From a bacterium (GTDB lineage Bacteria; Elusimicrobiota; Elusimicrobia; Elusimicrobiales; UBA9959), in the NCBI GenBank assembly GCA_021845705.1, contig JAJZVJ010000033.1, forward strand, positions 1 through 11,546: a DNA stretch of 11,546 nt, in the 5' to 3' direction. The notes under the pieces were generated by a model. That model searched no databases, was not told where the DNA came from, and was given only the letters and a program-made list of their open reading frames with translations. A program made the position numbers and the translations under genes. This document shows positions 1 to 6,748 of the stretch, piece by piece (the stretch's first letter is position 1; every line of letters begins with the position of its first letter).

Positions 1-2
1 TG

Positions 3-1262
3 GTCTCCTACGAAATGGGAAAATCATACCAGGAAGGCCTCGGAGAAGTGCAGGAAATGATAGACATCTGCGACTTCGCCGTGGGTCTGTCGCGCCAGCT
101 TTACGGCCTGTCCATGCACAGCGAGCGCCCCGGCCACCGCATGTACGAACAGTGGCACCCCCTTGGCGTGGTCGGGGTGATCAGCGCCTTTAATTTCCCC
201 GTGGCGGTCTGGGCCTGGAACGCCGCGCTGGCCTGGGTCTGCGGCGACACCGTGATCTGGAAACCCAGCTCCAAAGTTCCGCTATGCGCCGTGGCCTGCC
301 AGCAGATAATAGGCAAAGTGCTGAAAGCCAACGACCTGCCCGGCGGGATCAGCACCCTGGTCTGCGGCAACCCGGCCGGGGATATGATAAACAACGACCA
401 CCGCGTCCCGCTGGTGTCTTTTACCGGGTCAACGCGCATAGGCCGGCATGTCGCGGCTACGGTAGCCGCGCGCTTCGGCCGCACCATACTGGAGCTGGGA
501 GGCAATAACGCCATAATAGTTACCGGGAACGCAGACCTGGACCTGCTTATCCCCACCGCGGTCTTCGGCGCCGTCGGGACCGCCGCGCAGCGCTGTACGT
601 CCACACGCCGTTTGATAGTACACAAGAGCGTTTACGACAAGACCGCGGCGAACATAAAAAAGGCCTATAAACAGCTGCGCATAGGCAACCCGCTGGATGA
701 GCGGAACCACGTGGGACCGCTTATCGACACAAAAGCCGTGCGGGAATACCTGGCCGCGATCGAGAGAGCAAAAGCCGAGGGCGGCAGGATGCTGGTTGAG
801 GGCGGCGTGCTGAAAGGGGCGGGCTATGAAAGCGGCTGCTACGTCAAGCCGTGCGTGATAGAAGCGGAGAACAGTTTCCGCATCGTCCAGGAAGAAACCT
901 TCGCGCCGCTCCTTTATGTGATGAAATACTCCACCCTGGACGAGGCTCTGGCCCTGCAGAACGGCGTTCCGCAGGGGCTCTCCTCCGCTATCTTCACCAA
1001 TAACATGCGGGAGGCGGAGAAGTTCCTTTCAGCCGAAGGCTCGGACTGCGGGATAGCCAACGTCAATATCGGCACCAGCGGCGCGGAAATAGGCGGGGCT
1101 TTCGGCGGCGAAAAGGAGACCGGCGGCGGCCGGGAATCCGGCTCGGACGCCTGGAAGACTTACATGCGCCGTCAGACCAACACCATTAATTACACCAACA
1201 GGGCGCCTTTGGCCCAGGGAATAAAGTTCCCAGATCTTTCCGGCGGCCCGACCGCCCCCTGA
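3..1262 (+). CDS. ALDH7-type aldehyde dehydrogenase (alpha-aminoadipate-semialdehyde / piperideine-6-carboxylate dehydrogenase), 5'-partial
   Basis: NAD(P)-dependent aldehyde dehydrogenase of the antiquitin/ALDH7A1 family, which oxidises alpha-aminoadipate semialdehyde (in equilibrium with piperideine-6-carboxylate) to aminoadipate in lysine and pipecolate breakdown. The frame is open to the window edge and reads V-S-Y-E before the first Met at 15. That matches the conserved interior of the family, so Met15 is not the real start and roughly the first 90-100 residues lie outside. Counting from Met15, the N of SAFNF is residue 60, FTGST is 136-140, the general-base Glu is E160 (LELGG) and the catalytic Cys is C194 (QRCTSTRR); the E-C spacing of 34 is normal. 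The family-specific C-terminal block (TSGAEIGGAFGGEKETGGG, then RESGSDAWK) is intact. The next gene begins 133 bp downstream on the same strand. Some ALDH7 members accept betaine aldehyde or other aminoaldehydes, so the substrate is inferred from family only. Confidence 0.9.
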   Translation, partial: VSYEMGKSYQEGLGEVQEMIDICDFAVGLSRQLYGLSMHSERPGHRMYEQWHPLGVVGVISAFNFPVAVWAWNAALAWVCGDTVIWKPSSKVPLCAVACQQIIGKVLKANDLPGGISTLVCGNPAGDMINNDHRVPLVSFTGSTRIGRHVAATVAARFGRTILELGGNNAIIVTGNADLDLLIPTAVFGAVGTAAQRCTSTRRLIVHKSVYDKTAANIKKAYKQLRIGNPLDERNHVGPLIDTKAVREYLAAIERAKAEGGRMLVEGGVLKGAGYESGCYVKPCVIEAENSFRIVQEETFAPLLYVMKYSTLDEALALQNGVPQGLSSAIFTNNMREAEKFLSAEGSDCGIANVNIGTSGAEIGGAFGGEKETGGGRESGSDAWKTYMRRQTNTINYTNRAPLAQGIKFPDLSGGPTAP

Positions 1263-1265
1263 CAA

Positions 1266-1289
1266 AAAAAGTAGCCTGTCCCCTTTTTT
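1266..1289. repeat. 24-bp direct repeat, copy A
   Basis: An A5 run, then AGCCTGTCCCC preceded by G-T, then T6. It matches copy B at 1321-1344 at 23 of 24 positions, with a 55-bp period. Both copies are followed within a few bases by ATATTAT. It lies 3 bp after the ALDH7 stop. The A-run/T-run flanks could give a weak stem. The GTCCCCT core recurs next to the repeat at 10080-10138. Confidence 0.75.
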
Positions 1290-1297
1290 ATATTATA

Positions 1298-1317
1298 AGG
1301 ATTTTAGAGGATTTTAG
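1298..1317. repeat. Tandem 10-bp duplication (AGGATTTTAG x2)
   Basis: Two adjacent identical 10-mers, 1298-1307 and 1308-1317, sit between the two 24-bp repeats in the ALDH intergenic gap. Function unknown; it may be a slippage product. Confidence 0.7.
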
Positions 1318-1320
1318 CGT

Positions 1321-1344
1321 AAAAAGCAGCCTGTCCCCTTTTTT
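1321..1344. repeat. 24-bp direct repeat, copy B
   Basis: Second copy of the repeat at 1266-1289, differing at one base (C for T at the seventh position). Its T-run extends to 1346 and is followed by ATATTAT at 1350-1356, which could serve as a -10 element for the downstream P5C dehydrogenase gene. Confidence 0.75.
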
Positions 1345-1350
1345 TTGATA

Positions 1351-1356
1351 TATTAT
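1351..1356 (+). promoter_or_regulatory. Possible -10 element (TATTAT) for P5C dehydrogenase
   Basis: TATTAT in an AT-rich patch about 45 bp before the chosen start. It predicts transcription from about 1363, leaving a short leader that includes the SD at 1381-1388. There is no convincing -35. A second TATTAT lies at 1291-1296 after repeat copy A. Confidence 0.25.
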
Positions 1357-1380
1357 ATCGGAACGGTTTTAACGGAGCGC

Positions 1381-1388
1381 AGGGGAGG
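1381..1388 (+). promoter_or_regulatory. Ribosome binding site that sets the P5C dehydrogenase start
   Basis: AGGGGAGG with a 7-base spacer to the ATG at 1396. The upstream in-frame ATG at 1345 has no SD and would place this purine run inside the coding sequence, so 1396 is preferred. Confidence 0.75.
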
Positions 1389-1395
1389 CAAGCTG

Positions 1396-3024
1396 ATGAA
1401 CACGGCACTACAAATACAAAGGCCTGAGAACGAGCCTGTAAAGGATTACGCTCCGGGGAGCCCGGAGCGCGCGGAGCTGGCGGCCAAACTTGCGGAATTA
1501 AAAGGCGCGACCGCGGATATCCCGCTTGTGATAGGCGGCAAGGAAATCCGCACCGGGAAAACCTCCGGCATAATCATCCCCCACGACAATAAAAAAACAC
1601 TAGGCCGCTTCCACAAAGCCGGCGCCGCGCAGGTGCAGCTCGCCATAGACGCCGCGAACACGGCGCGGCCGGGCTGGGCCGCTACCCCGTGGAGGGAAAG
1701 GGCGGCCATATTCCAGAAAGCCGCGGACCTGCTTGCGGGCCCATGGCGCCAGACCCTGAACGCCGCCACTATGCTGGGCCAGTCCAAGACCCCGCACCAG
1801 GCGGAGATAGACGCGGCCTGCGAGCTGACAGATTTCTACCGCTTTAACCCCTTCTACCTGTCCCAGCTTTACGAGCAGCAGCCCACCTCTTCCGCGCAGG
1901 AAAAGAACAGCCTGGAATACCGGGCTTTCGAGGGGTTTATTTTCGCGCTGACGCCTTTCAACTTCACCTCCATCGCCGGCAACCTGCCGACCGCCCCTGC
2001 CTTGATGGGGAACACGGTGGTCTGGAAGCCCGCCTCGAGCGCCGTTCTTTCAGCGCACTTCCTTATGAAACTATGGCAGGCGGCGGGGCTCCCGGACGGC
2101 GTCATAAACATGGTCCCCGGCCCCGGCGGCGAGGTGGGCGCGCACGCCGTAGACAGCCCGGACTTCGCGGGCGTCCACTTCACCGGCTCCACCCCGGTCT
2201 TCAACAGCGTCTGGACCTCCATAGCGCGCAACCTCTACAAGTACAAGGACTACCCGCGCGTGGTAGGCGAGACCGGCGGCAAAGGGTTCATCTTCGCGCA
2301 TAATTCCTGCGACCCGGAAGCGCTGAAAACCGCCATCATCCGCGGCTCCTACGAATACCAGGGCCAGAAATGCTCGGCCGCCAGCCGCGCATACATACCG
2401 CGCTCCGTCTGGAACAAGATCAAGGATGACCTGGTCTCCCAGATAGACGGGATAAAAATGGGCCCCTGCGGGGATTTTTCCTGTTTTATGAACGCCGTTA
2501 TAGACAAGTCGGCCTACGACAGCATAAAGGGGCACCTGGCCCTGGCTAAAACGGCGCCGGCGGCTAAAATACTGGCCGGCGGCGACTGCGACGAGACGGA
2601 CGGCTATTACATAAGGCCTACCCTTATAGAAACGGCCGATCCGCTGTATAAGACCATGCGCGAGGAGATCTTCGGGCCGGTGATGACCGTATTCGTCTAC
2701 GAGGACGCCAAATTCGCCGAGACGCTCAAGATCTGCGACGAGACCTCCCCTTACGCGCTGACGGGCGCCGTGTTCGCCCGCGACGCCGGGGCCGTGAAGG
2801 AGGCTTCCGAAGCGCTGCTGTACGCGGCCGGGAATTTCTACATAAACGACAAGCCCACCGGGGCGGTGGTGGACCGCCAGCCCTTCGGCGGCGGCCGCTC
2901 CTCCGGCACCAACGACAAAGTGGGCTGGCCGCATAACCTGCTGCGCTGGGCCTCGCCCAGGACGGTAAAAGAGAACCTCGCCCCGCCGACGGATTACCGC
3001 TACCCCTACATGAAGACGGAGTAG
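1396..3024 (+). CDS. pruA: 1-pyrroline-5-carboxylate dehydrogenase (L-glutamate gamma-semialdehyde dehydrogenase)
   Basis: Oxidises glutamate gamma-semialdehyde (open form of P5C) to glutamate with NAD+, the last step of proline and ornithine/arginine catabolism. The 542-residue protein resembles the stand-alone eukaryote-like (ALDH4A1-type) enzyme rather than a PutA fusion, since no proline dehydrogenase domain is attached. From Met1396, the oxyanion Asn in TPFNFTSI is N189, the cofactor Lys in VVWKPA is K211, FTGST is 262-266, the general-base Glu is E292 (GETGGKG) and the catalytic Cys is C326 (GQKCSAASR); the 34-residue E-C spacing equals that of human ALDH4A1. EEIFGPV and QPFGGGRSSGTNDK complete the C-terminal signature. 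A longer start at 1345 is possible but lacks an SD. The gene follows the ALDH7 gene with a repeat-bearing gap that may hold its own promoter. It converges on the polyamine pair and shares a terminator with it. Confidence 0.95.
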   Translation: MNTALQIQRPENEPVKDYAPGSPERAELAAKLAELKGATADIPLVIGGKEIRTGKTSGIIIPHDNKKTLGRFHKAGAAQVQLAIDAANTARPGWAATPWRERAAIFQKAADLLAGPWRQTLNAATMLGQSKTPHQAEIDAACELTDFYRFNPFYLSQLYEQQPTSSAQEKNSLEYRAFEGFIFALTPFNFTSIAGNLPTAPALMGNTVVWKPASSAVLSAHFLMKLWQAAGLPDGVINMVPGPGGEVGAHAVDSPDFAGVHFTGSTPVFNSVWTSIARNLYKYKDYPRVVGETGGKGFIFAHNSCDPEALKTAIIRGSYEYQGQKCSAASRAYIPRSVWNKIKDDLVSQIDGIKMGPCGDFSCFMNAVIDKSAYDSIKGHLALAKTAPAAKILAGGDCDETDGYYIRPTLIETADPLYKTMREEIFGPVMTVFVYEDAKFAETLKICDETSPYALTGAVFARDAGAVKEASEALLYAAGNFYINDKPTGAVVDRQPFGGGRSSGTNDKVGWPHNLLRWASPRTVKENLAPPTDYRYPYMKTE

Positions 3025-3051
3025 ACCGGCCTGTTGCACCAGGGAAACTAA

Positions 3052-3084
3052 AAAGACCGGAGGAAAACCTCCGGTCTTTCTTTT
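3052..3084. terminator. Bidirectional rho-independent terminator
   Basis: Perfect 12-bp stem AAAGACCGGAGG (3052-3063) / CCTCCGGTCTTT (3068-3079) with an AAAA loop. It is followed on the plus strand by CTTTT and on the minus strand by TTAGTTT. It sits between the convergent stops at 3024 and 3101, so it can end both transcripts. Confidence 0.9.
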
Positions 3085-3100
3085 CGGCCTTCGGGCGGCG

Positions 3101-4279
3101 CTACCGCTTCGCCGCCTTTTTCTTAGCGGCCCCTTTCGCGCGGTTTATGTGTATTACCTTCGCGGGAGGGAAGCCGTTGAACCAGGTGGATGAGGCGTGG
3201 CTGTAAGCGCCCATGTTATCGCTGTAGAGCAGCTCGCCCAGCTTCAGGTCGTCGGGCAGGTTCTCGGACATGGAGATAACGTCCAGCGCGTCGCAGGTGG
3301 GGCCGAACACGCCGCAGATCTGCTCGTGGCCCTTACGGAAGGACTTCATGTGGCAGTGCTGGTGGTCGAAGATGATGCCGGAGTAGGTGTGGTAGGCGCC
3401 GTCATCGACGTAATAGCAGGTCTTGCCGTCGCGCACCGCTTTGCCGTTGATCTTCACCACCGAAGTTCCGGCGGTGGCTATCATGAAGCGGCCGGGCTCG
3501 GCCAGGATCTCTATGTTCTTGGGGAAGAGCCTGTTTATCTCGGAGTTGATCTTAGTAGCCAGCTCCTTGAACGGCTTTACGGAAGCGTCGTACGGGGCCG
3601 GGAAGCCGCCGCCGATATCGAGCAGGTTCATGCGGGTGTGGCCGCGCTCTTTCGCTTCCTTGAAGATATCCGCTGACAGGTTGATGGCCTGCACGAAATT
3701 CTCGAAGTTGGTGGTCTGGCTGCCCACGTGGAAACTGAGGCCTTCCACCCCGAGGCCGAGTTTTTCTGCGGCCAGGATCAGGTCCACGGCCTCGCCGGGG
3801 GAAGCGCCGAACTTGGAGGAAAGCTCCACCACGGCGCCGGTATTGGCCACCCTGATGCGCAGCACCAGGCCCGCGTGCGGGGCGTATTTTTTTATCTTGT
3901 GAACTTCCTCGATATTATCGAAGGTCACGAGCGGCTTGTAGGGGTCCAGCTGTTTAAGCGTCTCGTTAGGCTTTATCGGGTTGGCGTAGATGATCTTGTC
4001 CCAGATCCAGTCCAGACGTTTCTTGTCCGGCATGTTCTTTATATTCTCGTGCACGATGAGGAACTCGGGCATGGAGGCCACGTCGAAGCTGGCGCCGGCG
4101 TCGAAGAGGGTCTTCACTATCTCCGGCATAGGCTCGGCCTTGACCGCGTAATAAGCCTGCACGCGCGGCAGGTATTTTTTGAACTGGGCGTAGTTGCGCC
4201 GTATTTCCTCGTGGTCCATTATGAACAGCGGCGTCCCGTGCTTCTTCGCGAGCTCCTGCATCTGTTTCTTTGTGATCAT
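3101..4279 (-). CDS. odc: Fold-III PLP-dependent amino acid decarboxylase, probably ornithine decarboxylase
   Basis: Cytosolic alanine-racemase-fold decarboxylase of the eukaryotic-ODC type, expected to convert ornithine to putrescine. All hallmarks are present: Schiff-base Lys K47 (YYAVKAEP), H184 in SFHVGSQ stacking on PLP, glycine loop GGGFP (223-227), phosphate-binding EPGR (261-264), YVDDGAY (290-296), active-site Cys C329 in GPTCDALD, and Y359 of NMGAYS with the FNGF motif (367-370). At 392 residues it has the usual length. The last dozen residues form a Lys/Ala-rich tail that is not part of the fold. It lies 54 bp downstream of homospermidine synthase on the same strand, so co-transcription is likely, and that neighbour requires putrescine. 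Lysine, or dual lysine/ornithine, decarboxylation cannot be excluded from sequence. The SD GGAGGAG (4294-4300) is about 14 bases from the ATG, rather long, but no closer start is seen. Confidence 0.9.
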   Translation of the reverse strand: MITKKQMQELAKKHGTPLFIMDHEEIRRNYAQFKKYLPRVQAYYAVKAEPMPEIVKTLFDAGASFDVASMPEFLIVHENIKNMPDKKRLDWIWDKIIYANPIKPNETLKQLDPYKPLVTFDNIEEVHKIKKYAPHAGLVLRIRVANTGAVVELSSKFGASPGEAVDLILAAEKLGLGVEGLSFHVGSQTTNFENFVQAINLSADIFKEAKERGHTRMNLLDIGGGFPAPYDASVKPFKELATKINSEINRLFPKNIEILAEPGRFMIATAGTSVVKINGKAVRDGKTCYYVDDGAYHTYSGIIFDHQHCHMKSFRKGHEQICGVFGPTCDALDVISMSENLPDDLKLGELLYSDNMGAYSHASSTWFNGFPPAKVIHINRAKGAAKKKAAKR

Positions 4280-4333
4280 ATTTCTGTTCTTGTCTCTCCT
4301 CCGGTTTCCCGATCTTGATTTTTTACCAATCGG

Positions 4334-5791
4334 TCAGTCGCCGTCGGTGATCAGGAAGTTCTTGAACTGCCAGGGGTCCTTCCTGTCCACGGCGGGGTTG
4401 TTATGGCCCTTGAAAGCGTTGGTGTAATGCAGCAGCGGCGTCCAGTCCGAGGGCGCGGAATGCAGTTTGCCCAGCCAGGGCTTGGCTATCTTAAGCACGT
4501 ATTCGTGCGGCAGATCGTCCGGCACGCAGAGGCCGCGCTCCGGGTTCTCTATCGTCCACATGGCCGCGGCTATCACCCCTATGGCTACCTGCACGGTGGT
4601 GGCGTTCTGGTGCGGGACCAGTTCGCGCGACTCTTCTATGCCGAGGATAGTGCCCGTCCACCAGGCGTTGTACTGGTGCCCCATCAGCAGCGCGCCCAGT
4701 ATGTCGTAGCCGCTGATGATCTCGTCGCCCATTATCCTCACTTTATCCTGCAGTTCGTAGTCCCGGCCGCGCAGTTCGTTAAGCGAAGCTATGGCGGCGT
4801 CGGCCGGGCAGTAGGCGTAGTGCACCGTGGGGCGGTAGACGGCTTTGCCGTTCTTCCAGACGGTCAGCTTGTCGGAAAGCGTGAACGCCTCGCCGTGGCG
4901 CACCACCATGCCGCGGATGCAGTAGTCCGGGACCCAGGTGGAGACCCAGGTGTTCATGCCCATGCGGGCCAGGCAGATCTGGTTCTTCGGCCCCTCTTTG
5001 TGCTGGTAGGCGAAAGGAGGGAGCTCCTTCTCGTGCGTGCCCCAGCCCATCTCGGCGGTGGTGACGCCTTCCTCGCGGAAGCCTTCCACGCTCCAGGTGT
5101 TGACGAACTCGTTCACCTGCTTGGGTCTGTCCGTTACCTGGGTGTCGCGCTCGCTGACATGTATGACCTTTACTCCCAGTTCTTTGGAAAGCACGTTGAA
5201 CGTCCGGTCCTTGATAAGCTGCCTTAAGGTTTCGGCTTTGCTTCCCCTGACCTTTTTCTCGGCCAGCAGGCGGGAGCCTATGTCCAGCAGGCCCTTCTTG
5301 GCGAAATGGGAGATAAGGCCCGGGTTAGCGCCGTGCTCTATAACCGCCGTGGGGCCCGGGGTTTTCCACTTGGCCGTCATGCGGCGCAGGTTCATATGCC
5401 GCCAGTAAAGGGTGCGCTCGGTAGGGTGTTTGTCCACCGCGCCGGCGTAAGGGTCCCACACCTCGGTTGAGGTGTTGATATAGCGCACCCCGTGGTCGTG
5501 GCACCACTGAAGGACGACACAGGCGTCTATGTTCCAGGCCAGGTCTATAAGCAGGTCGCCCCCGGAAAGATATTTCCCCAGCAGGGAGCCGAGGTTCTGT
5601 TTTGTGACCTTGGCGCGCACGAAACGCACGCCTTTTGACGTCCAGGGTTTAAGCGCTTTACGGCGATCCTCGAAATCCATGACCGTGATATTTTTGGCAG
5701 GCACCTTCACAAGCTTAAGCAACACCGGCAGCGCGCATTGCGCCACCGCGCCGTAGCCCACAAAGAGTATTTTTCTGTTGAAGCTTAACAT
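4334..5791 (-). CDS. hss: Homospermidine synthase
   Basis: NAD+-dependent enzyme that joins two putrescines (or putrescine plus spermidine) into sym-homospermidine, releasing ammonia or diaminopropane. The 485-residue protein is close to the usual bacterial length of about 480. The N-terminal Rossmann motif is GYGAVAQ (12-18) with an acidic strand end VMDFED (37-42). Family blocks follow: LIDLAWNID (81-89), YINTSTEVWDPY (104-115), IEHGANPGLISHFAKKGL (151-168), GWGTHEKELP (249-258) and SGYDILGALLMG (360-371). Start 5791 was chosen because GGAGG at 5800-5804 precedes it by 8 bases. Upstream in-frame ATGs at 5806 and 5842 lack an SD, and the first overlaps the SD itself. The decarboxylase follows 54 bp downstream, giving a two-step ornithine-to-homospermidine unit. 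The leader carries a large stem-loop ending next to the SD (5807-5870), suggesting possible control of translation. Confidence 0.95.
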   Translation of the reverse strand: MLSFNRKILFVGYGAVAQCALPVLLKLVKVPAKNITVMDFEDRRKALKPWTSKGVRFVRAKVTKQNLGSLLGKYLSGGDLLIDLAWNIDACVVLQWCHDHGVRYINTSTEVWDPYAGAVDKHPTERTLYWRHMNLRRMTAKWKTPGPTAVIEHGANPGLISHFAKKGLLDIGSRLLAEKKVRGSKAETLRQLIKDRTFNVLSKELGVKVIHVSERDTQVTDRPKQVNEFVNTWSVEGFREEGVTTAEMGWGTHEKELPPFAYQHKEGPKNQICLARMGMNTWVSTWVPDYCIRGMVVRHGEAFTLSDKLTVWKNGKAVYRPTVHYAYCPADAAIASLNELRGRDYELQDKVRIMGDEIISGYDILGALLMGHQYNAWWTGTILGIEESRELVPHQNATTVQVAIGVIAAAMWTIENPERGLCVPDDLPHEYVLKIAKPWLGKLHSAPSDWTPLLHYTNAFKGHNNPAVDRKDPWQFKNFLITDGD

Positions 5792-5799
5792 AGTCAGTA

Positions 5800-5804
5800 C
5801 CTCC
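5800..5804 (-). promoter_or_regulatory. Ribosome binding site that sets the hss start
   Basis: On the minus strand GGAGG sits 8 bases before the ATG at 5791-5789. It lies inside an alternative upstream ATG context (ATGGAGG from 5806), which argues against that start. The 3' arm of the leader stem ends only two bases before it. Confidence 0.75.
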
Positions 5805-5806
5805 AT

Positions 5807-5870
5807 GGAATGATGTCCGCGCGGAACCGGGAGGCAGTTCAAAGCGCCTCCGCCCCGCCAAAATCATTCC
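5807..5870 (-). promoter_or_regulatory. Three-tier stem-loop in the homospermidine synthase leader
   Basis: Read on the mRNA strand, GGAATGAT (5870-5863) pairs perfectly with ATCATTCC (5814-5807). Inside it GCGG (5858-5855) pairs with CCGC (5824-5821). Inside that GGAGGC (5851-5846) pairs with GCCTCC (5835-5830) around a 10-base loop. The 3' arm stops two bases before the hss SD. The pairing is seen directly. A regulatory role, for example polyamine- or protein-dependent masking of the SD, is inference, and I do not recognise a known riboswitch class. Confidence 0.5.
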
Positions 5871-5899
5871 CCAAGCAAGCCGGGGATTTCAATAACATA

Positions 5900-5908
5900 A
5901 TAATACAA
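5900..5908 (-). promoter_or_regulatory. Extended -10 promoter candidate for hss (TTGTATTAT)
   Basis: Minus-strand TTGTATTAT provides TG plus a -10 hexamer TATTAT (5905-5900) in an AT-rich island. It predicts a start near 5893 and a leader of about 100 nt containing the whole stem-loop at 5807-5870. There is no good -35. The same 9-mer occurs before the gene at 8363. Confidence 0.35.
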
Positions 5909-6000
5909 AAAAGGCGGGAGGTTTTAAAATTTATCGCTTCTCCTCCGTCGTGCCCTTGGCCCGGGCCGAGAAGGTTCCGCGGCCGCCCCGCAACGGGAAG

Positions 6001-6032
6001 AAAAAACCGGCGCCCGCGGATGCGGACGCCGG
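6001..6032 (-). terminator. Rho-independent terminator of ssb
   Basis: On the minus strand CCGGCG (6032-6027) pairs with CGCCGG (6012-6007). After one mismatch, 4 further GC pairs close a 4-base loop at 6018-6021. The stem is followed by T6 (6006-6001). It lies 37 bp past the ssb stop. Confidence 0.85.
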
Positions 6033-6068
6033 AGTTGCCGCCGCGCCTTGCGCGCCGCGGGGTAACGC

Positions 6069-6548
6069 TTAGAACGGGACTTCCTCTATTCCTTCACCGC
6101 CGCCTGTTTCGCCGCCGCCTTTCCCGGCCTTGGCGCCCCTTGCGCTCCTGGCGGGCACGGCTTCGGCAGCCTCGGAGTCCCCGCCGCCGGAGTCGCCGCG
6201 GCTGCCAAGGAACTCTATAGAATCCACGTAGACCACCATCTTGGATTGTTTCCTGCCGTCTTCCTTGCCGGCCCACTCTTCAAGGACCAGATGTCCCTCG
6301 ACGTAAGCCTGCGACCCTTTGTGCAGGTATTTTTCCACCAGGTCGGCCAGCTTGCGGCCGGTCTCGTTGCTGAAAGCTTTCAGGTCCACCCACACCGGGA
6401 CTTCCTCCCACTGCCCGCTCTGCGGGTTCTTACGGCGGTTGTTGACCGCGAAACCCATATTGGCCACTTTCCCGCCGTTGCTGAATTCTTTTATCTCCGG
6501 CTCGCGGGTAAGACGCCCGATAAGCATGACCTTGTTCAAATTCGCCAT
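6069..6548 (-). CDS. ssb: Single-stranded DNA-binding protein
   Basis: Coats single-stranded DNA during replication, repair and recombination, and recruits partner proteins through its C-terminal tip. The 159-residue protein opens with the typical OB-fold start MANLNKVMLIGRLTREPEI. VANMGFAVNNRR, WVDLKAFS and AYVEGHLVLEEW follow, and the fold ends near residue 110 (YVDSIEFLG). A Gly/Ser/Ala/Glu-rich linker leads to the acidic tip IEEVPF, the expected variant of the DDIPF partner-binding peptide. The start at 6548 has an AGGAG SD 7 bases upstream. It appears monocistronic, with a terminator 37 bp past its stop and a divergent pseudogene on the other side. It is not in the common rpsF-ssb-rpsR arrangement, since no ribosomal protein gene is adjacent. 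Confidence 0.97.
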   Translation of the reverse strand: MANLNKVMLIGRLTREPEIKEFSNGGKVANMGFAVNNRRKNPQSGQWEEVPVWVDLKAFSNETGRKLADLVEKYLHKGSQAYVEGHLVLEEWAGKEDGRKQSKMVVYVDSIEFLGSRGDSGGGDSEAAEAVPARSARGAKAGKGGGETGGGEGIEEVPF

Positions 6549-6625
6549 AAAATATCTCCTGTGTTCTTAATCAGATTTTCCCGGACACCGCACCGCGCCC
6601 CGGAGTTTCGCCTGCCTACCAGGTT

Positions 6626-6655
6626 AATCTATCACTTTTGACGCTCGTTTTCCAA
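6626..6655 (-). promoter_or_regulatory. Possible ssb promoter
   Basis: Minus-strand TTGGAA (6655-6650), an 18-base spacer, and TAGATT (6631-6626), each matching 4 of 6 consensus positions. It lies about 80 bp before the ssb start in the divergent 200-bp gap. It is weak, and no better candidate was seen. Confidence 0.25.
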
Positions 6656-6736
6656 TTCAGGACGGAGAACGCGGAAGGGCCTTTTACCAAACCGGGCAGA
6701 AGGCAGCTCATCAGAACTAACGGACCTGGGATTTAA

Positions 6737-6742
6737 TATACT
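6737..6742 (+). promoter_or_regulatory. -10 element (TATACT) placed for a leaderless start
   Basis: TATACT (5 of 6 to consensus) ends 6 bases before the ATG at 6749, which would put transcription start on the A of the ATG. No SD precedes this ATG, in contrast with most neighbouring genes. No -35 was found. Confidence 0.3.
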
Positions 6743-6748
6743 TGAGAA

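Noticed and set aside
1345..1395. Longer N-terminus for P5C dehydrogenase starting at 1345
   Set aside because: No SD, and it would place AGGGGAGG inside the coding region; the Met at 1396 has ideal spacing.
2071..3039. 322-residue minus-strand open frame opposite P5C dehydrogenase
   Set aside because: Low-complexity Arg/Gly/Val composition and full overlap with a clearly functional dehydrogenase frame.
4403..5227. 274-residue plus-strand open frame opposite hss
   Set aside because: Shadow frame; composition is His/Val/Gly/Arg-rich and no SD or homology is recognisable.
5936..5973. CTTCTC...GAGAAG around GGCCCGGGCC in the gap between ssb and hss
   Set aside because: The arms are short and 25 bases apart; easily expected in GC-rich DNA, and it falls upstream of the likely hss promoter.
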